Below are positions 59,125 to 64,000 of a stretch of DNA of 64,000 bases, in pieces. How positions within the stretch are numbered: position 1 is the stretch's first letter; every line of letters starts with the position of its first letter. A program made the position numbers and the translations under genes. This stretch comes from Nemania diffusa. Taxonomy: Eukaryota > Ascomycota > Sordariomycetes > Xylariales > Xylariaceae. The stretch lies in assembly GCA_038501195.1 (NCBI GenBank), contig JBBPUQ010000010.1:1877501-1941500 (forward strand). The letters run 5' to 3'. Under the pieces are notes generated by a model. It was not told the DNA's origin and did no database searches. It worked only from the letters and a program-made list of their open reading frames with translations.

Positions 59125-60914
59125 ATATATAATTAAATTATTTAATTAATAGCTTTTTTTTTTATAAATATTAATTATTAAAAATATAAAAACTATTTTT
59201 AAATATATTTATATTTTTTTTTAAAAAAAAAACAAAAAGTTATAAATTTATAAAATAAATATTAATATAATAATATTATAATAAAAAATATAAATAATAA
59301 ATTTTAAATTTATAAAAAAGTTTATTTTAAATTAAATAATTTAAAAAAGTTATTTTTAAAATTTAATAAAACTTTTTAAAATAATATTTAATATAATTTA
59401 TTGATTAATTTTAATTTTTAAAATATATAAATTTATATTTATATTATAAAAAATAATAAAAAAAAAACTTATATAAAGTTTTTAATAAAATAATTAATAA
59501 ATTTTATTAATAAAATTAAAAAAAATTAATAAAAATTAATTATTAATTTTATTAATATATATATAAAAAATAATAATTTTATATTTTTATATTATAATAT
59601 TATTAATAAAGTTTAAATAGTTTTTTTTTAATTTAATAAATTAATAATTATATTAATTTTAAATAATTATTTAATAAATTTAAAATTTTTTAAATTAAAA
59701 TTAAATTTTATTTATTTATATTTTTAATTATATATTAATAAATAAATAATTTTTTTAATTTTTTATAAAAAAAAAAACAAATTTAATAATTTAATTAAAT
59801 AATATAATTTTTTTATTATTAAAAAATAAATTTTATTAATTATTAATTAATTAAAAATAAAAATATTAATTATAAATTTTAATTATTTTATATTTATTAA
59901 TTAAATTATATTAAATTATTTATTTATTAAATTAATAAATTTAAAATTAAATTAATAAAATTAATTAAAAATTATAAAATTAATATTTTATTAAATTAAA
60001 TAAAAAAAAAAACTTATAAATTAATTAAAATTTTAATTTTAATTTTTTATAATAATTTTAATAAAAATAATATAAAATTTAAAATATAATATTATAATAT
60101 AAAAAATTATTTAATAATTAATAAAAATTAATTTATTAATAATATTAATAAAATAATAAATATTAATTTTATTTAAATAAAAAAATAATTAAATATTTAT
60201 AAATTTATTTAAATAATATATATTTTAAAGTTTTAATTTTATATATAAAAAATAATTTTATTTATTTTATAAATAAAATTAAATTAATAAAAAAATAATA
60301 AAAAAATAATTTTAAATTTTATTTTAATATTTATATAATTATTAATATTATATTTAAATATTTAAAATTAAATAAAATATTTAAATTTTATATTTAATAT
60401 TATATATAAATTATATATATTTTTAATATAAAAAATAAAAAAAATAATATTTTATATAAAAATAAAATAATAATAATTTTATTTTAAAATAAAACTTTAA
60501 TTATAAATATAAATAAAAAACTTTATAATAATAATAATTTAAATAAATAATTTATATTTTAAATATAAATATAAAAAAACAAATATATATATATAAATTA
60601 TTAATAAAAAAAAATATTTAAATTATAAATAAATTAAATATTAATTTTATAAATATTTTTAAAAAAAAAACAATATTAATAAAAAAATTTATTTTAATAT
60701 TATTATTAATTAATATTTTTTTAATAATTTAATTATATAAAAAAGTTAAAAAAAAATAATATATTTAAATAAAATATTATATAAATAAAAAATTAAGTTT
60801 TAAAAAAATAACTTTTTTTAAAAAAAAAAATATTTTTAAAATTTATTAATAAATTAAATATTATAATAAAATTTTTAAATTTATTTTTAATTTAATTTAT
60901 ATTTTAAAATATAA

Positions 60915-61096
60915 TAAAATAAAATAAATAAAATAAATAAAATAAATAAAATAAATAAAATAAATAAAATAAATAAAATAAATAAAATAAATAAAATAAA
61001 TAAAATAAATAAAATAAATAAAATAAATAAAATAAATAAAATAAATAAAATAAATAAAATAAATAAAATAAATAAAATAAATAAAATAAATAAAAA
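60915..61096 (+). repeat. 9-bp satellite (AAAATAAAT), about 20 units
   Basis: A perfect run of the 9-base unit over about 180 bp. Its perfection contrasts with the degenerate sequence around it, so it likely expanded after, or independently of, the RIP of this block. Confidence 0.95.
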
Positions 61097-61670
61097 ATTA
61101 ATTAAATTATTAAAATTATTATAAAAATATAATAAATATAATATTAATAATAAATTTAAAAATTAAATAATATTATATATTTTTTAAAAAAAATTAAAAT
61201 TAAAAAAATTAAAAAATAAAGTTAATTTTTTAAATTAAATTAATATATTTATATAAATATTTTTTTATTTATTATTTTTTTTTATATTTATTATTTTATT
61301 TAATTTTTAATAAATTTATTATTTTAAATAAATAATAAAATTTATTTAATTATTTAATTATTTATTAATTATATTATATATATTAATTATTTTTAAAATT
61401 TATTTATTTAAATATAAATATAATTTATAATAATTTTTTTTATATAAAAAAACTTTAATTTAAATTATAAATTTTTTTTAAATTAATATTTTTAAATAAA
61501 AAAAAATTATTTTTAATATATATAATTAATTTATATATAAAAAGTTTAATTTTTATTATTTTTTTATTATATTAATAATTAATTTAATAAAATATTAATT
61601 TTTATATAATATTAAAAATATATTTAAAAGATTTTTTATTTTTTATATATATAATATTTTTTTATTATAA

Positions 61671-61806
61671 TAATTTTATTATTATTAAAATGTTTTTTTA
61701 TAAATATTTTTTTTTAAATTATTTATTTTTTATTATAATAATTTTATTATTATTAAAATGTTTTTTTATAAATATTTTTTTTTAAATTATTTATTTTTTA
61801 TTTTAA
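61671..61806 (+). repeat. 68-bp tandem duplication
   Basis: TAATTTTATTATTATTAAAA with its downstream sequence at 61671 recurs at 61739, almost without changes, giving two adjacent copies. Confidence 0.8.
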
Positions 61807-64000
61807 TAATTTTATTAAAAATTTTTTTATATATATATTAAAAATTTTTTTAAAATATTTATTAAATATTATTAATTATTATAATTTTATTATTTTAAAA
61901 TTATTTTATAATAAAATTTATTTAATTTAATATATAATAATAAAACTTTTTTAATTTTTTATTTTTTTTTATTATATTTAAAATTTATATTTTTTTTTTT
62001 AATTATTTAAAATTTTATTTTAAATATAAATTTTTTAAATATTTATATAATTAATTTATATATAATTATTAAAAACTTTTTTAAAAATTTAATAAATAAA
62101 ATTTAAAAATATTTTTTTTATTATTATTAATAATTTTATAATATATTTTTATTATTAAATAATTTAATTTATTATTAAATTAATTTTTTTTTTTTTTTTT
62201 TATAAAATATATAATTAATTTTTTATTAAAAAATTTAAATTTTATTAATATTTATTAATTTAATTAATTATTTTTTATTAAATTTAAAATATTTATTATT
62301 TTATTATTATTATATATTTATATATTTTAATTATAAAATTTTATATTTTTTTATAAATTTTTTTTTTATTAATTTTAATATTAATTTTTTTATTTTAATT
62401 TTTTTATTAAATATTATTTTTATAATTTAATTAATTAAACTTTTATATAAAAATAAATTTTTTAATAATTTATATAATAATAATATTTATATTATATTTA
62501 ATATTAATAATATTTTAAATTAATTTTTTTAAAAATAATATTTTAAATTAATTTTTTTAAAAATAATTAATAAAAAATTATAATTTTTAAATTATATATT
62601 AATATATAATTTTTATTTATTTAATAATTTATTTATAATTTATAAAAAAAAAAATTATTTTATTTTATAAATTTAATTATAAATTAAAATTTATAATTAT
62701 TAATAAAATTTTAAAATTAATTATATATTTTATATAATTTATAATAATATATTTTTATAATTTATTATATAATTATTATATTTTTATAAATTATAATTTA
62801 TATAAATTTAAATAAATTATTAATTATATAAAAATTTATTTTATTTTTTTTATTATTAAAAAAAAATATTTAAAATTTATTATTATATATTATTATATAT
62901 ATTTTAATATATTTAAAATTTTTAATTTTTTTAATATTTTATTTTTTAAAATTTTAATTATTTTATATAAATAATTTATTATATATTAATTTATTTTTTT
63001 ATAAACTTTAAATTATTAATATTTTTAAATTATTAAAACTTTTATTTTAATTTTTTTTTATTATATAATAATTAATTAAATATATATTTTTTTTAATTAA
63101 TTTAATATATAAATAATTAATATTTAATATTATTAAATATTTTTTATATAATATTAAATTATTTAACATTATTTAATTTAAATTTTAATTAATATTAATT
63201 ATTTTTTTATATTTAATTAAACTTTTATTAATTTTATTATTTTTTAATATATATATTATTATAAATTTTTATAAAGTTTTATTATAAAAAATTATTAATT
63301 TAAATAAAATTATTTTTTTTATTTGTTTTTTTTTTTTTTTATATATTTTTATATTTTTTAAAAATTTAAAAAAAATATTAATAATAATATTTTTTAAATT
63401 TAAATAATATATAATTATAAAATAATAATAATTTATAAATTTTATTCATTTTATTTATTAAAAAATTAATATTTTTTTTATATTAAAATATTTTAAAATT
63501 ATATAATTTATTAAAATTATAAAAATATATAATATATTAATTAATTTTATTTTTTAATATAAAACTTTTTTTATAATTATTAATATTTTTTTATTATATA
63601 TTTTATAATTAAATTTTTTATTATAAAATATTTTTAAAAAAAAAAATAATTAATTTTTATAAATTTTTTAAATTATTTTTTTAAAATAATATATTTAATA
63701 TTATATTATTAAAAAAATTAATTTTTATTATAATTTTAATATTATAAAAAAAATATTATAAAATAAATATATTTATTACAATTATTTATAAAATTTTAAA
63801 TATTTTTTAAAATTTTTAAATTTATTAAAATAATATATTAATATATATAAAATTAATAAATAATTTTATAATTTATTTATATTTTTTTATAAATTTTTTA
63901 TAAAAGTTATAAAAATTTAAAAATAATTAAATTTTTTTAAATTTTTTTTTTTTATTATAAAATAAATTTTAATAATATATAATTTTTATTTTATATATTT

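Larger units (their letters stand above)
58978..64000. other. AT-rich RIP-like block to the end of the window
   Basis: About 5 kb of nearly pure A/T with no credible reading frame. It contains a 9-bp satellite at about 60915-61096 and a 68-bp tandem duplication at 61671-61806. No LTR pair was recognised; an element may extend beyond the window. Confidence 0.75.

Noticed and set aside
60915..61096. CRISPR-like array from regular repeats (also the 40-bp units at 52620-52850)
   Set aside because: The repeats are contiguous tandem units without unique spacers, and the genome is eukaryotic.
44616..64000. Mitochondrial, plasmid or apicomplexan-like DNA
   Set aside because: The AT blocks contain LTR pairs related by pure C-to-T and G-to-A change and are joined directly to nuclear-type genes with spliceosomal introns, so RIP explains the composition.
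1..64000. tRNA or rRNA genes
   Set aside because: No cloverleaf-like segment with A and B boxes, nor recognisable rRNA sequence, was noticed in the GC-normal islands; a covariance-model scan would be needed to exclude tRNAs fully.

Overview
The window looks like a chromosome segment of a filamentous ascomycete (Pezizomycotina) with strong repeat-induced point mutation (RIP). Three lines of evidence support this. Introns are short (mostly 50-90 nt) with GTAAGT-type donors and CTAAC-like branch sites. The gene content is typical: cytochrome P450s, a TdiE/LaeA-like methyltransferase, a drug-efflux MFS transporter and a HET-domain protein. Finally, gene islands of normal composition are separated by long blocks that are almost pure A/T. 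I cannot name the species.

Layout. 1-3.02 kb: AT block. 3.02-17.94 kb: gene island with an eroded left part (3.5-5.9 kb), two divergent P450 genes (8495-10280 minus; 11441-13778 plus), a methyltransferase (14581-15486) and the first exon of an MFS transporter (17624-17942). 17.94-31.73 kb: a 13.8-kb RIP-destroyed LTR retroelement inserted inside that exon. 31.73-33.58 kb: the rest of the MFS gene. 34.26-35.03 kb: a 775-bp RIP-mutated hAT-like element. 35.04-44.29 kb: second island with a third P450, a HET gene carrying two in-frame TGA codons, a convergent unknown gene, and an unknown plus-strand gene with one in-frame TGA. 44.29-64 kb: AT block holding at least two more LTR elements (about 6.0 and 8.1 kb) and several simple satellites.

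Genes together. Two P450s, a small-molecule-type methyltransferase and an efflux pump side by side resemble the tailoring and export part of a secondary-metabolite cluster. No PKS, NRPS, terpene cyclase or prenyltransferase is visible, so the core gene is outside the window or lost. The MFS gene is physically broken, so export by this pump is lost in this strain.

Main reconstruction. Exon-intron structures were worked out by hand. In P450 no. 2 the heme-ligand cysteine codon is split by an intron that contains a solo LTR of the same family as the 13.8-kb element, with the same ATAT target duplication. Another intron of that gene is also enlarged by LTR-like sequence. Joining the two halves of the MFS gene across the retroelement, minus one ATAT copy, gives one frame over nine exons. 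The short insertions escaped RIP while the long ones were converted almost completely, with unconverted sequence only at some outer edges.
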